Of a DNA stretch of 13,680 bases, positions 6,561 through 13,680 are shown piece by piece. The notes below the pieces were generated by a model. It was given only the letters and a program-made list of their open reading frames with translations. It was not told where the DNA came from and did no database searches. Positions within the stretch are counted from its first letter, which is position 1. Every line of letters begins with the position of its first letter. The position numbers and the translations under genes were made by a program. This stretch comes from Gemmatimonadales bacterium (lineage in GTDB: Bacteria; Gemmatimonadota; Gemmatimonadetes; Palauibacterales; Palauibacteraceae): the NCBI GenBank assembly GCA_030636765.1, contig DAOVWI010000049.1:1-13680 (forward strand), written 5' to 3'.

Positions 6561-7094
6561 TCACCCGTCGGCAAGCCCGGCGAAGCGCGCCGCGAACAGG
6601 AGCGTGCACACCGTTTTCGAGTCGGTGATCACGCCATCCTCTACGAGACGGAGCGCTTCCGATACCGGCAACGTCTCCGTCTCGATGAACTCCGTGCTTT
6701 CCAGCGCTCGCTCTCCCGGGGAGAGCCCCAGCCCCAAGTAGAGCACGATCCGCTCGTCCGTAAAGCCGGGCGTCGTGTAGACGGACGTCAGCTTCACCAG
6801 CTCGGCGGCCCGCAACCCAGCCTCCTCCTCCAGCTCCCGCCTCGCGCACACCTCCGGAGGCTCGCCCGCCTCGAGCTTTCCTGCCGGTACCTCCCACACG
6901 TAGCCACTGGCAGCATAGCGGTACTGGCGCAGGAGAACCACCGCGGTCTCATCACCGCCCGACAACTCCCCCGGCCTGTAGACGGGAAGTACGGCCACGG
7001 CGCCAGGATGCCGAAGGATCTCCAGCTCCGCCACGGAACCATCCGGCAGGCGAACGCGGTCGCGGTGAACATCAAAGAAACTGCCCCGATACAC
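6561..7094 (-). CDS. Nudix hydrolase, ADP-ribose pyrophosphatase-like
   Basis: A 177-residue protein with a complete Nudix box at residues 72-94 fitting GX5EX7REUXEEXGU: G72, E78, R86-E87-L88, E90-E91, G93-L94. The Glu residues bind the divalent metals that drive hydrolysis of a nucleoside diphosphate linked to another group. The preceding context (LPDGSVAELEILRHPGAVAVLPVY, and LLRQYRYAASGYVWEVPAG) and the following YTTPGFTDERIVLYL resemble the ADP-ribose/ADP-sugar pyrophosphatase (NudF) branch, so ADP-ribose to AMP plus ribose-5-phosphate is the likely activity; substrate is inference. The GTG start at 7094 has no clear Shine-Dalgarno sequence and lies within a 9-bp inverted repeat. No ATG or GTG gives a better in-frame start, so the true start may be a rarer codon slightly upstream. 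It lies 103 bp after the M16 pair on the same strand, with no obvious terminator between. Confidence 0.9.
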   Translation of the reverse strand: MYRGSFFDVHRDRVRLPDGSVAELEILRHPGAVAVLPVYRPGELSGGDETAVVLLRQYRYAASGYVWEVPAGKLEAGEPPEVCARRELEEEAGLRAAELVKLTSVYTTPGFTDERIVLYLGLGLSPGERALESTEFIETETLPVSEALRLVEDGVITDSKTVCTLLFAARFAGLADG

Positions 7095-7124
7095 GACCCA
7101 GCTGTCCAGTTGGCCTGTATCGGG
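7085..7124. repeat. 9-bp inverted repeat spanning the Nudix start codon
   Basis: CCCGATACA (7085-7093) and its exact complement TGTATCGGG (7116-7124) are separated by 22 bases. On the minus-strand transcript they would form a stem whose 3' arm includes two bases of the GTG start codon (7094-7092). An imperfect inner pairing (CCAACTG with CAGCTGG) could extend the structure. It could be a translation-control hairpin or an operator. A perfect repeat of this size is expected a few times by chance in a window this long. Confidence 0.4.
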
Positions 7125-7197
7125 ACGGTTCAGTCTGGGCTCCTCGGTACTGCCGGCTCCAAGTCAGACGCGAAGATAGCCGAAGAAGTCCCGAAAG

Positions 7198-8556
7198 TCA
7201 AGGCTCCGCGGACTCTACTCGCACCTCTCCGAGCTCCTCGAGCGCGGGGCGTACGTCGCTCTCGGCCGCCACCGCCAGGAGCGTCATCGACTCGGGTTCC
7301 AGCCGCGACCTCGTCACCTCGACGACCTGGTCGCGCGTGACCTCGTCGACTCGATCCACGTACGTCTCCCAATAGTCCGCCGGAAGAGCGTAGATCTGCT
7401 GCGTCGCCACCTTTCCGGTGACCAGGCTCGGCGTCTCGAACTGGCGGGGCAGGGAGAGGGTGAGCGCGTTCTTCGCCAGCCCGAGCTCCGCTTCGTCCGG
7501 CGGGCGCTCCACCAAACCACGAATCTCCGCCTGGATCTCGCGAAAGGCGCCGGAAACGGCCCCACTCTCGACCGCCGCGCTTATGACGAACGGGCCGGGA
7601 CCTCGGCGGAAATGGAAGGAGCTGCGGGCTCCGTACGTCCAGCCCTTGTCCTCACGCAGGTTCATGTTGATCCGGGAGTTGAAGACTCCGCCCAGAATCG
7701 CGTTCGCCACGGTGGCCGGGAAGAAGTCGTCTCCCCCATACGGCAGCCCCGTGCAACCGACGCGGACCTCGGCCTGGGCGCTGTGCGGTCGATCGACGAG
7801 CACGGGCCCTCCCGGCTCCACGTCAGGGGGAGCACCGAGCGAGGCCGCCTCCTCGGTTCCTCCGGGCCAGTCACCGAAGCGCTCCGCGACGGCGTCGTGC
7901 AACGCGGTCCCTGCGACGTCTCCACAGACGATCAGGACCGCCCCCGCCGCCGAGTAACGGCTCCCGTGGAACTGCCGGATGGCGTCCGCATCCAGCTTCG
8001 CCACCGTCTCCCGCTCTCCCCCGGCCGGCCGGCCGTACCGGTGATCCCCGTAGATCGTCCGAATGAGCCGGTGATCGGCCAGAACGCTCGGCTCGTCGAG
8101 ATTTCGCTCGATCTCATCCAGCCGCTCCTGACGGACTCGCGACACCTCATCGCTCTCGAACGCGGGCTCGCGGACCACGCTCCGCAGGTAGTCGAGCGCG
8201 CCCCCCGTCACGTCGCTCAGGAAGTGCATGGATAGGGTCGCGACATCGTAGCCGACCCCGGCGCTGAACGCCGCGCCCAATCGGTCGAGCCAGGCGGCCA
8301 TCTCGAGCGCCGAGCGCTCACCCGCCCCCTCCGTCAGGAGACGCCCGGTCAGGGCCCCCACCCCGCCGCGCTCGGGTGGCTCCCCGGCCGCACCGGCCTC
8401 CACGATCAGGCGTAGGGAGACCTCAGGCAGCTTGTGGCTCTCGGCGACCAAGATCCGGAGACCGTTGTCCAGGTCAAAGCGCTGGAACGCGGGCAGCTCG
8501 ATGGGCCGTGGCGACCCGACCGGGGGTGGCCGTCGCCGGTCGAGCGCGCCGCTCAT
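7198..8556 (-). CDS. M16 family peptidase subunit lacking the zinc site (R/Y subunit)
   Basis: A 452-residue M16B-fold protein with both half-domains: an N-terminal half opening FQRFDLDNGLRILVAESHKLPEVSLRL, and a C-terminal half around PATVANAILGGVFNSRINMNL. The inverse zinc motif HxxEH is absent. At the aligned place, ERGGVGALTGRLL, the three ligand or catalytic positions are Ala68, Gly71 and Arg72. The R/Y pair typical of the substrate-binding half is kept (Arg295 and Tyr308 in RINMNLREDKGWTYG). In characterised M16B heterodimers, such as the Sphingomonas Sph2681/Sph2682 pair, one subunit supplies zinc and the other the R/Y pair; this matches that second role. Its ATG at 8556 overlaps the stop of the zinc subunit by four bases, so the two are almost certainly translated together. 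No signal peptide is evident at this start, so it may be cytoplasmic. Confidence 0.92.
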   Translation of the reverse strand: MSGALDRRRPPPVGSPRPIELPAFQRFDLDNGLRILVAESHKLPEVSLRLIVEAGAAGEPPERGGVGALTGRLLTEGAGERSALEMAAWLDRLGAAFSAGVGYDVATLSMHFLSDVTGGALDYLRSVVREPAFESDEVSRVRQERLDEIERNLDEPSVLADHRLIRTIYGDHRYGRPAGGERETVAKLDADAIRQFHGSRYSAAGAVLIVCGDVAGTALHDAVAERFGDWPGGTEEAASLGAPPDVEPGGPVLVDRPHSAQAEVRVGCTGLPYGGDDFFPATVANAILGGVFNSRINMNLREDKGWTYGARSSFHFRRGPGPFVISAAVESGAVSGAFREIQAEIRGLVERPPDEAELGLAKNALTLSLPRQFETPSLVTGKVATQQIYALPADYWETYVDRVDEVTRDQVVEVTRSRLEPESMTLLAVAAESDVRPALEELGEVRVESAEP

Positions 8557-9848
8557 TCTGCCGGCACGACGTGCAGCACCATCCGCCCGTCGCTACCCAG
8601 CAGGCCCTCCGCCAGGCTCGCACAGTCGTCGCGCGTGATGCCCCGGTAGCGGGGGAACGCTTCGTTCACGTAGCCCGGATCGCCCCTGAGGACCGCGGCG
8701 TGCGCGAACGCGTCCGCCCGCTCGCCGACGCTGTTCAGCTGCCCCACAAGCGCTCTCCGCGCCCGGTTGCGCGCGCCTCCGACTTCATCGTCATCGAGCC
8801 GTCCACCGCGCAGACCCGCCACCGACTCCAGCACTCCCTCCTCCAGCGCGGCGGCCGATACACCGGGCCTGGCCGTCGCCACGACGAAGAACATGCCGAG
8901 GCTCTCGGTGGGCCAGATGAAGGCATGCACCTCTCCGGCGATGCGCTTCTCATAGATCAGCTCGCGGTGGAGCCGGGAGCTCTTCCCGTCCGCCAGCAGG
9001 TGGGTGAGGAGGTCTGCCGTCTCGAACTCCGGGTCGTTGAAGGAGGGCGCGTGATACATGAGGTAGACCCGCGGCACGTGGACGCGGTCCGCGATCGTCT
9101 CGCGCCGCTCGCCTTCCAGGGATGGCGCCGGCACGGCCACCGGCTCGGGCCGCGGGCGGGCCGGGATCTCTCCGAAGTAGCGGTCGGCTCGCGCCAGCGC
9201 GTCCTCCGTGTCGATGTCGCCTGCCAGCACGAGCACGGCGTTGTTCGGCCCGTAGTAGAGGTCGAAGAACTCGTGCACGTTCTCGACCGTCGCCTCGTCG
9301 AGATCCTTCATGAAGCCGATCGTCGGGTGCCGGTACGGGTGCCCCTCGGGATAGGCCAGCTGCAGTACGGTCTCGAACGCCAGACCGTAGGGCCGGTTCT
9401 CGTAGGACTGGAGACGCTCGTTCTTCACCACGGCGCGCTGGTTGTCGAGCTTCTCCTGTGTGATGCTCGGGGCAAAGAAGCCCATGCGGTCCGATTCGAG
9501 CCAGAGGGCCAGATCCAGGTGGCTGGAAGGAAGCGTCTCGTAGTAGTTCGTCCGGTCGAACCACGTGGAGCCGTTGAGGGTCCCGCCCGCATTCTGGATG
9601 AGCTTGAAGTGCTCGTCGTGGCCGACGTGCTCCGAGCCCTGGAACAGAAGGTGCTCGAAGAGGTGCGCGAAGCCCGTCCGCCCGGCCCGCTCGTCCTTCG
9701 AGCCCACGTGGTACATGAGGTGGACCGCCACGATCGGGGCGGACCTGTCCTCGTGAAGGATCACGCGAAGGCCATTGTCGAGGGTTCTCTCCTCGAAGTC
9801 GAAGCGAACCTCGGCGGATCCGGGGCGAGGAGAAGAGGAGGCATTCAC
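8553..9848 (-). CDS. M16 family zinc metallopeptidase, catalytic subunit
   Basis: A 431-residue M16B protein carrying the inverse zinc motif H62-L-F-E65-H66 in GFAHLFEHLLFQG, with the distal zinc ligand probably Glu144 in VVKNERLQSYENRPYG. Other family blocks are RTLDNGLRVILHED, IQNAGGTLNGSTWFDRTNYY, and NNAVLVLAGDID near the end of the first half. In the second half, the Tyr of the R/Y pair aligns with Gly305 (SRLHRELIYEKRIAGEV), so the substrate-anchoring Tyr is missing and the partner encoded next must supply it. M16 enzymes enclose and degrade unfolded or short peptides. The start is taken as GTG at 9848, just before the conserved block; there is no clear Shine-Dalgarno sequence and no signal peptide. 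The stop overlaps the partner's ATG (ATGA). Upstream lie short tandem repeats and rnpB. Confidence 0.93.
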   Translation of the reverse strand: MNASSSPRPGSAEVRFDFEERTLDNGLRVILHEDRSAPIVAVHLMYHVGSKDERAGRTGFAHLFEHLLFQGSEHVGHDEHFKLIQNAGGTLNGSTWFDRTNYYETLPSSHLDLALWLESDRMGFFAPSITQEKLDNQRAVVKNERLQSYENRPYGLAFETVLQLAYPEGHPYRHPTIGFMKDLDEATVENVHEFFDLYYGPNNAVLVLAGDIDTEDALARADRYFGEIPARPRPEPVAVPAPSLEGERRETIADRVHVPRVYLMYHAPSFNDPEFETADLLTHLLADGKSSRLHRELIYEKRIAGEVHAFIWPTESLGMFFVVATARPGVSAAALEEGVLESVAGLRGGRLDDDEVGGARNRARRALVGQLNSVGERADAFAHAAVLRGDPGYVNEAFPRYRGITRDDCASLAEGLLGSDGRMVLHVVPAE

Positions 9849-9880
9849 GGCGGCCGAATGTACCGCGGTCTCCGGCGTGC

Positions 9881-9952
9881 CTCAAGCAGCGAGCGAGGGC
9901 GGGCCTCTAGCAAGGAGTGAGGGCGGGCCTCGAGCAAGGGGTGAGGGCGGGC
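9881..9952. repeat. Three 24-bp tandem repeats between rnpB and the M16 gene
   Basis: Units at 9881-9904, 9905-9928 and 9929-9952 share the pattern CTCnAGCAnsGnGyGAGGGCGGGC. The last two differ at only two positions. The array lies between the 3' end of rnpB and the GTG start of the M16 catalytic gene. It is open in one minus-strand frame (a Leu-Leu-Glu-Ala-Arg-Pro-like repeat) but nothing suggests that it is translated. Origin by slippage is likely; any role in separating transcripts is speculation. Confidence 0.9.
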
Positions 9953-9984
9953 CGGGGCACGCGGCGCCGACCCGCCCAAAAGGG

Positions 9985-10380
9985 GTGCGGAGGAACGATA
10001 AGCCGGGTTCTGTAACGGAGCGTGCCTACGCTCCGCGGAGGTCATCTGTCTAGGACGGCCGGTCTCCCGACGTCTCAAGCGGCCTACCCGGAGCTCGAGC
10101 GCGGCGGGCCACCGCTCGCTCCCTATTTGGCCTTGCTCCCGGCGGGGTTTGTCGTGCCGCTGCTGTTACCAGCGAGCGCGGTGGGCTCTTACCCCACCGT
10201 TTCACCCTTGCCTGTGCGGCGGAAGCCGCCGCCATCGGCGGTCTGTTCTCTGTGACACTTTCCATCGCCTCGCGGCGCCCGGGGGTTACCCGGCACCGTG
10301 CCCTGCGGAGCCCGGACTTTCCTCGAGCCGCACCGCGCGGTCGTGCCGACGGTCGGCCCGCGACCTCCTGTCCCTCCGCG
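9985..10380 (-). ncRNA. rnpB: RNase P RNA, bacterial class A
   Basis: This is the catalytic RNA that trims 5' leaders from pre-tRNAs. On the minus strand the hallmark 5' P4 segment GAGGAAAGTCCGGGCTCC lies at 10324-10307 and the matching 3' segment AGAACCCGGCTTATCG at 10013-9998. Between them, in order, come GGGTAACCCCCGGGCG, GTCACAGAGAACAGACCGCC, GGCAAGGGTGAAACGGTGGG, GTAAGAGCCCACCGCG, GGTAACAGCAGCGG, GGGAGCAAGGCCAAATAGGG and GGTAGGCCGCTTGAG, all characteristic of class A specificity and catalytic domains. The ends are set by helix P1: GCGGAGGGAC (10379-10370) pairs with GTTCCTCCGC (9996-9987) with one G-U. Length is about 395 nt, normal for the class. CCCCTTTTGGG follows P1 and may contribute to termination. 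Exact ends are uncertain by a few bases. Confidence 0.97.
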
Positions 10381-10719
10381 CCCTCTCTTACCGTTCTGCC
10401 TGCCAATAGGTTTCCCCTACAGGTCGCCGAAGAACCCTGGCGGTCGCGCGCATGGGACTCTGACGGCCCGCAGGGGCGCGCCGACCCCCGGGCAAGAGCA
10501 TGCTGTACCAAACAGCACCGGGAGCATAGTTTAGGCGATTGGGTATTCTGCTCAGTCCCTGGTGCCCGATATCCATGATTCACTGAACTGCGGCCGATGA
10601 AACGGGGCTGGCACGTCTTCGCGTGCGAGGGACCATCCGGCCGATGACTCGAGAGTACGCATGCTGCAAGGCTTGGAGTGGTCGGACACCCTCTCGGCCC
10701 GGCCGGCGGTGGAAGCGGC
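10381..10719. other. Divergent intergenic region between rnpB and the lipoprotein protease gene
   Basis: These 339 bases hold no convincing gene. They must contain the rnpB promoter (minus) and the promoter of the plus-strand lipoprotein. By eye I see TAAGAG (10390-10385, minus) about the right distance before the rnpB 5' end, without a good -35 element. There are also two small hairpins: TGCTG-N7-CAGCA (10501-10517) and GCACG-N6-CGTGC (10611-10626). Neither hairpin has a T tract. The motif CGGCCGATGA occurs twice (at about 10591 and 10639). No tRNA or known riboswitch pattern is visible. Confidence 0.5.
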
Positions 10720-13389
10720 GTGAGACGCTGCGCTCCGTGCCTGGTCGGGGTAGCGGCGCTCGCTTTCCTCGGGTGCAGTGACCGAACGAGCACCGAGCCG
10801 GGCATCGTGCCGGCGGAGCTCCTCTCGCTTTCGCCGGCCGCCGACACGGTCGAGATGGGAGAAACCATCGATCCGCCGGTGGCGGTGCAGGTCATCGCCG
10901 CCAGCGGGGAGCCGGTCGAGGGAATCCCCGTGCGCTTCCTGCTGGAAGCAGGCCCGGGAGAGGTGTTTCCCAATCTGGCCGTGTCCGATGAAGAGGGCGT
11001 GGCGGAAGCGTTCTTCCAGGCGGGGGGCTTGGCCGGCGAGAGCCGTGTGCGCGCGGATATCCCGAGCGCCAGCAACGTCGAGCCGCTTTCCTTTGACGTG
11101 GTGACGGTCCCCTCGGCCTTCGTACAGCTTGCGGTCGAGGAAGGGAACGGGCAGACGGCCGAGGTGGAATCGCAGCTCCCGCTTCCGTTCGCCGTCACCG
11201 CGTTGGCTGGAGAAGGCATCCCCGCCGGGGGGATAGCGATCGCGTGGGAGGTGAGGAGCCAGCTAGCGGGGCTCCGGCTGAGCGTCGACACCAGCTTCAC
11301 GGACGAGGAGGGTCGCGCCGAGGTCCTTCTGACCCTGGGGCACGAGACGGGTGAGATCGTGGTCGCCGCGTATGCAGCGCGGACCACCGTCTCCGACACG
11401 ATCCAGTTCACGGCGACCGCGCGAACGGTTCTCGAGACAGGCGTGATCATCGACTTCGTCGAGCCGCTCCCGCTCCAGGCCGGGCAGCAAGCCACGATGT
11501 TTGGTGGCGGCTTCAGCGCGCTGGCCGACGAGAACGAGGTGCGGATCGAAGGTGTGGAGGCCGAGATCCTCTCCGCGAGCCCGACCGAGATCATCTTCAT
11601 CGTGCCCGCCTTCCTGGACCGGTGCCTCCCTGAGAGGCAGGTCGGGCTTCGAGCGCTCGTGCGTGAGGAGGCGAGCAACGGGCAGTTCGTCGACCTTCTG
11701 CCGGCCCAGCCGGCCGTCACCCTCCGGACGGGTGAGGCAGCTCTTCTGCAGGGCGACCAGGCAACGTGCGTACAGCTCGCCGGCGCGGCCGATTACGTCT
11801 TCCATGTCCAGAGCGCCGACCGGGCGCCCGACGGTGTGGCGGCGGTTCGCATGGGCCTTCGCACGGCCGAGGACGCCGAGATCAACTCATCGCAGGAACT
11901 CGACGTGGCCGCCGCGGCGGCTGACCAGGCAGGCGGCGATGTGGGCGAGGGGCTGGTGCTGTCGAGCGCGCTAGCCGAGCTCCTCAGCCGCGATGTCCAG
12001 CCGATCCGGATGGGCGGGAGCGGCCCGGCCGCGAGGGCCGCGTTCCGCTCGGCCGACGTGGCCGATGGTGACACACTCGACATCCTCTTCGCCGTGCAGC
12101 CGAACCTGGCGATCTCGTGCGAGGACACCGCCCGTGTCATCAGCGGCATCGTGCGGGCCGTCGGAGAGCACGTGATTCTCGTCGAAGACCCGCTGGCTCC
12201 GCCAGCGGGATTCGCCGGCGCCGATTGGACGCTCCTGAAGGACGAGTTCGACGCGACCGTCTATCCTACCGCCACGGCCTTCTTCGGCGAAGCCGCCGAC
12301 ATCGACGGAAACGGACGAGTGATCGTCCTTTACACCCCCGAGGTGAACCGGCTCTCACAGCCGGGAGGCGACCGGATCACCGGCTTCTTCCTGCTCACCG
12401 ACCTGGCGCGAAGCGACAGGCCCGGCGGCGGCGGGGTCCCGGGCAAGGACGGCTCGGTCTGCGCGACGAGCAACGAGGGCGAGATTCTGTATGTGGCCGT
12501 CTCGGATCCGGACGGAGCGTTCGGCAGCTCGTTCACGTCCGGCCAAGCCCTGCGCGCAGGGCGCCGGACCGCCGCGCACGAGCTGCAGCACCTCCTGAAC
12601 GCGCAGCAGCGAGTGGTGCTGGGAACGGGCGATTTCGCCGACATCGAGGAGAGCTGGCTGGACGAGGGACTCTCGCACCTGGCCGAGGAGCTGGTCGGCC
12701 TTCAGCTGATGGGACTCGCCGAAACGCCTAACATCACCTTCGGACTGATCGAGAACGACCGGGATCGCCTCGACGTGTTCAACATCTACCACCTTCCGAA
12801 CTTCTTCAGCCTCGCTCTCTACATGAGCGCGCCCGGTATCGCTCCGGTGCTGTCGCCCGTGGACCCGGGCGGACTCGGAAGCGAGCAGATGCGCGGCTTC
12901 GCGCACTTCTTCGTGCGCTGGCTCCTGGACCAGTTGGGAGGGGAGGATCCGGCCGCCTTCGTCCGCGCCATCGCCAGCGGCGGCGGCGGTCAGAGGAGCG
13001 GCATCGCCAACGTGGAGAACGTGGCGAAGCGGAGCTGGGATGAGTTGATCGCGGACTTCGCGATGACGCTTGCCGTGGACGACACGGGCGTGACGGGCTT
13101 GCCGGATCGTTTCACGATCGGGACCTGGGACCTGCGAGACATATTCGCGGGGTTGAACGCCAACCCGAGCGCCGGCCGCCGCTTCCGAATCCCCTATCCG
13201 CTGGCCGTCACTCCGCTGGGCTTCTCCGCTGCGAGCCTCGACTTCGATCTGAACGCCTCAACGGAGGCCTTCTTCTCCATCGGGGGCTCGGGAGAAGCTA
13301 CTCCCGTGGCGATAGAGCTGCTCGGCCAGGACGGCGCGTTCCTGCCGCCAACCGCCAACCCACAGCTTCTCATCGTGCGGACGCGGTGA
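10720..13389 (+). CDS. Lipoprotein with Ig-like and IPT/TIG domains and an M30-like zinc protease domain
   Basis: From GTG 10720 the protein has 889 residues. It opens with a lipoprotein signal, RRCAPCLVGVAALAFLGC, with Cys19 as the probable lipidated residue, and GGTGGAAG upstream as ribosome-binding site. A longer GTG start at 10678 would place the signal 14 residues in. Residues about 30-128 and 130-232 look like two Ig-like (Big_1-type) domains (for example GEPVEGIPVRFLLEAGPGEV, and FTDEEGRAEVLLTLGHETGE). Residues about 242-331 resemble an IPT/TIG domain (QAGQQATMFGGGFS ... SPTEIIFIVP). The C-terminal part has a zinc protease site H620-E-L-Q-H624 in TAAHELQHLLNAQ, then ESWLDEGLSHLAEEL, with Glu649 as the likely third zinc ligand. 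This pairing resembles peptidase family M30 (hyicolysin). The predicted product is an envelope-anchored extracellular or periplasmic protease with an adhesive or spacer stalk. Substrate unknown. It is transcribed away from rnpB and followed by a secreted-protein gene. Confidence 0.87.
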   Translation: MRRCAPCLVGVAALAFLGCSDRTSTEPGIVPAELLSLSPAADTVEMGETIDPPVAVQVIAASGEPVEGIPVRFLLEAGPGEVFPNLAVSDEEGVAEAFFQAGGLAGESRVRADIPSASNVEPLSFDVVTVPSAFVQLAVEEGNGQTAEVESQLPLPFAVTALAGEGIPAGGIAIAWEVRSQLAGLRLSVDTSFTDEEGRAEVLLTLGHETGEIVVAAYAARTTVSDTIQFTATARTVLETGVIIDFVEPLPLQAGQQATMFGGGFSALADENEVRIEGVEAEILSASPTEIIFIVPAFLDRCLPERQVGLRALVREEASNGQFVDLLPAQPAVTLRTGEAALLQGDQATCVQLAGAADYVFHVQSADRAPDGVAAVRMGLRTAEDAEINSSQELDVAAAAADQAGGDVGEGLVLSSALAELLSRDVQPIRMGGSGPAARAAFRSADVADGDTLDILFAVQPNLAISCEDTARVISGIVRAVGEHVILVEDPLAPPAGFAGADWTLLKDEFDATVYPTATAFFGEAADIDGNGRVIVLYTPEVNRLSQPGGDRITGFFLLTDLARSDRPGGGGVPGKDGSVCATSNEGEILYVAVSDPDGAFGSSFTSGQALRAGRRTAAHELQHLLNAQQRVVLGTGDFADIEESWLDEGLSHLAEELVGLQLMGLAETPNITFGLIENDRDRLDVFNIYHLPNFFSLALYMSAPGIAPVLSPVDPGGLGSEQMRGFAHFFVRWLLDQLGGEDPAAFVRAIASGGGGQRSGIANVENVAKRSWDELIADFAMTLAVDDTGVTGLPDRFTIGTWDLRDIFAGLNANPSAGRRFRIPYPLAVTPLGFSAASLDFDLNASTEAFFSIGGSGEATPVAIELLGQDGAFLPPTANPQLLIVRTR

Positions 13390-13519
13390 GGCGGCCTCGC
13401 GCACCGGGACTACACAGGTTGGTGGTTTGGTGGTCGTCAGGCGAAACTTCCTCGCCGCCGTTCCCGTCATCGTGGTCATCGTGCAACGTCTTCGATCTTC
13501 ATCCGAAGCTGGAAGGAAT

Positions 13520-13680
13520 ATGAACAGGCATCGAGCCGTCAACACGACCCTGCTGCTTGGCCTGCTCAGCGTGGCGAACGTCAACGCGGGAAGCGCCCAG
13601 GCGACGGATCCGTCGGAGGAGCCTTTTCCCTCGCCCACCGCGGTGATCACCGGCTACTTCGGGATCCTCGCTCCGCTCAC
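13520..13680 (+). CDS. Secreted or outer-membrane protein, N-terminal fragment
   Basis: Only 53 codons are visible before the window ends. The ATG at 13520 is preceded by GGAAGGA. The start MNRHRAVNTTLLLGLLSVANVNA is a signal peptide, probably cut near AGSAQA, followed by a short Pro/Ser-rich stretch and TAVITGYFGILAPLT. A Gly-Tyr-Phe strand just after the signal is seen at the start of many outer-membrane beta-barrels, but the fragment is too short to decide. It lies 130 bp after the protease lipoprotein, with no terminator or clear promoter seen between them. Confidence 0.5.
   Translation, partial: MNRHRAVNTTLLLGLLSVANVNAGSAQATDPSEEPFPSPTAVITGYFGILAPL

Noticed and set aside
6455..6574. N-terminal extension of the sigma factor to 6574
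   Set aside because: The extra 40 residues are unlike ECF N-termini and are encoded by an AT-richer, promoter-like stretch with an inverted repeat.
8376..9920. A 514-codon plus-strand open frame opposite the M16 genes
   Set aside because: It is antisense to two well-supported peptidase genes and its product has no domain signal.
9881..9952. Possible CRISPR array at the 24-bp repeats
   Set aside because: The units are directly abutting with no spacers, and no cas genes are present.
10388..10576. Small 62-codon minus-strand open frame just upstream of rnpB
   Set aside because: It has no Shine-Dalgarno sequence or recognisable domain, and it occupies the expected rnpB promoter region.
10501..10626. 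Two small hairpins considered as an sRNA or terminator
   Set aside because: The stems are only 5 bp, neither has a T tract, and no tRNA or riboswitch core is nearby.
10050..11720. A 556-codon minus-strand open frame across rnpB and the start of the protease gene
   Set aside because: It runs through RNase P RNA and antisense to the lipoprotein's Ig-like domains; the product is Ser/Thr/Arg-rich low-complexity sequence without a family match.

Overview
This is a GC-rich bacterial chromosomal window, dominated by conserved housekeeping genes and with no sign of phage, IS elements or CRISPR. Several features suggest a Gram-negative envelope: a TonB C-terminal domain protein, a SPOR protein, two lipoproteins and a secreted protein. 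The style (two-subunit M16 peptidase, Ig/IPT lipoprotein protease, a sigma factor with a separately terminated zinc-finger anti-sigma gene, GTG starts) fits Gemmatimonadota or a similar soil/marine phylum. That placement is an impression from gene content, not a phylogenetic result.

Layout. Positions 1 to about 10380 run almost entirely on the minus strand. In transcription order: rnpB (RNase P RNA); three 24-bp tandem repeats; an M16 peptidase pair overlapping by 4 bases (zinc subunit, then R/Y subunit); a Nudix hydrolase; an ECF-type sigma factor ending in a strong intrinsic terminator; a zinc-finger membrane anti-sigma protein followed by a weaker terminator; then a tight cluster of holA (DNA polymerase III delta), a TPR/SPOR periplasmic protein, mutS, and a TonB-domain lipoprotein cut by the window edge. 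Two junctions in this cluster are GTGA overlaps (the start GTG shares bases with the stop TGA) and the third gap is 13 bases, so translational coupling is likely.

Positions 10381 to 13680 run on the plus strand. After a 339-bp divergent region come a large lipoprotein with Ig-like and IPT/TIG domains and an M30-like zinc protease domain (HELQH, then WLDEG), and the first 53 codons of a secreted protein cut by the edge.

How the genes relate. The sigma and anti-sigma genes probably form an envelope-signalling pair. The M16 pair probably works as a heterodimer. holA and mutS both touch the beta clamp: delta opens it, and MutS carries a QFSLF clamp-binding motif. I found no clearly undescribed multi-gene system. 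The points most worth a second look are the terminator and possible separate promoter between sigma and anti-sigma, the six-residue repeats outside the membrane in the anti-sigma protein, the envelope proteins embedded in a replication/repair cluster, and the inverted repeat covering the Nudix start codon.
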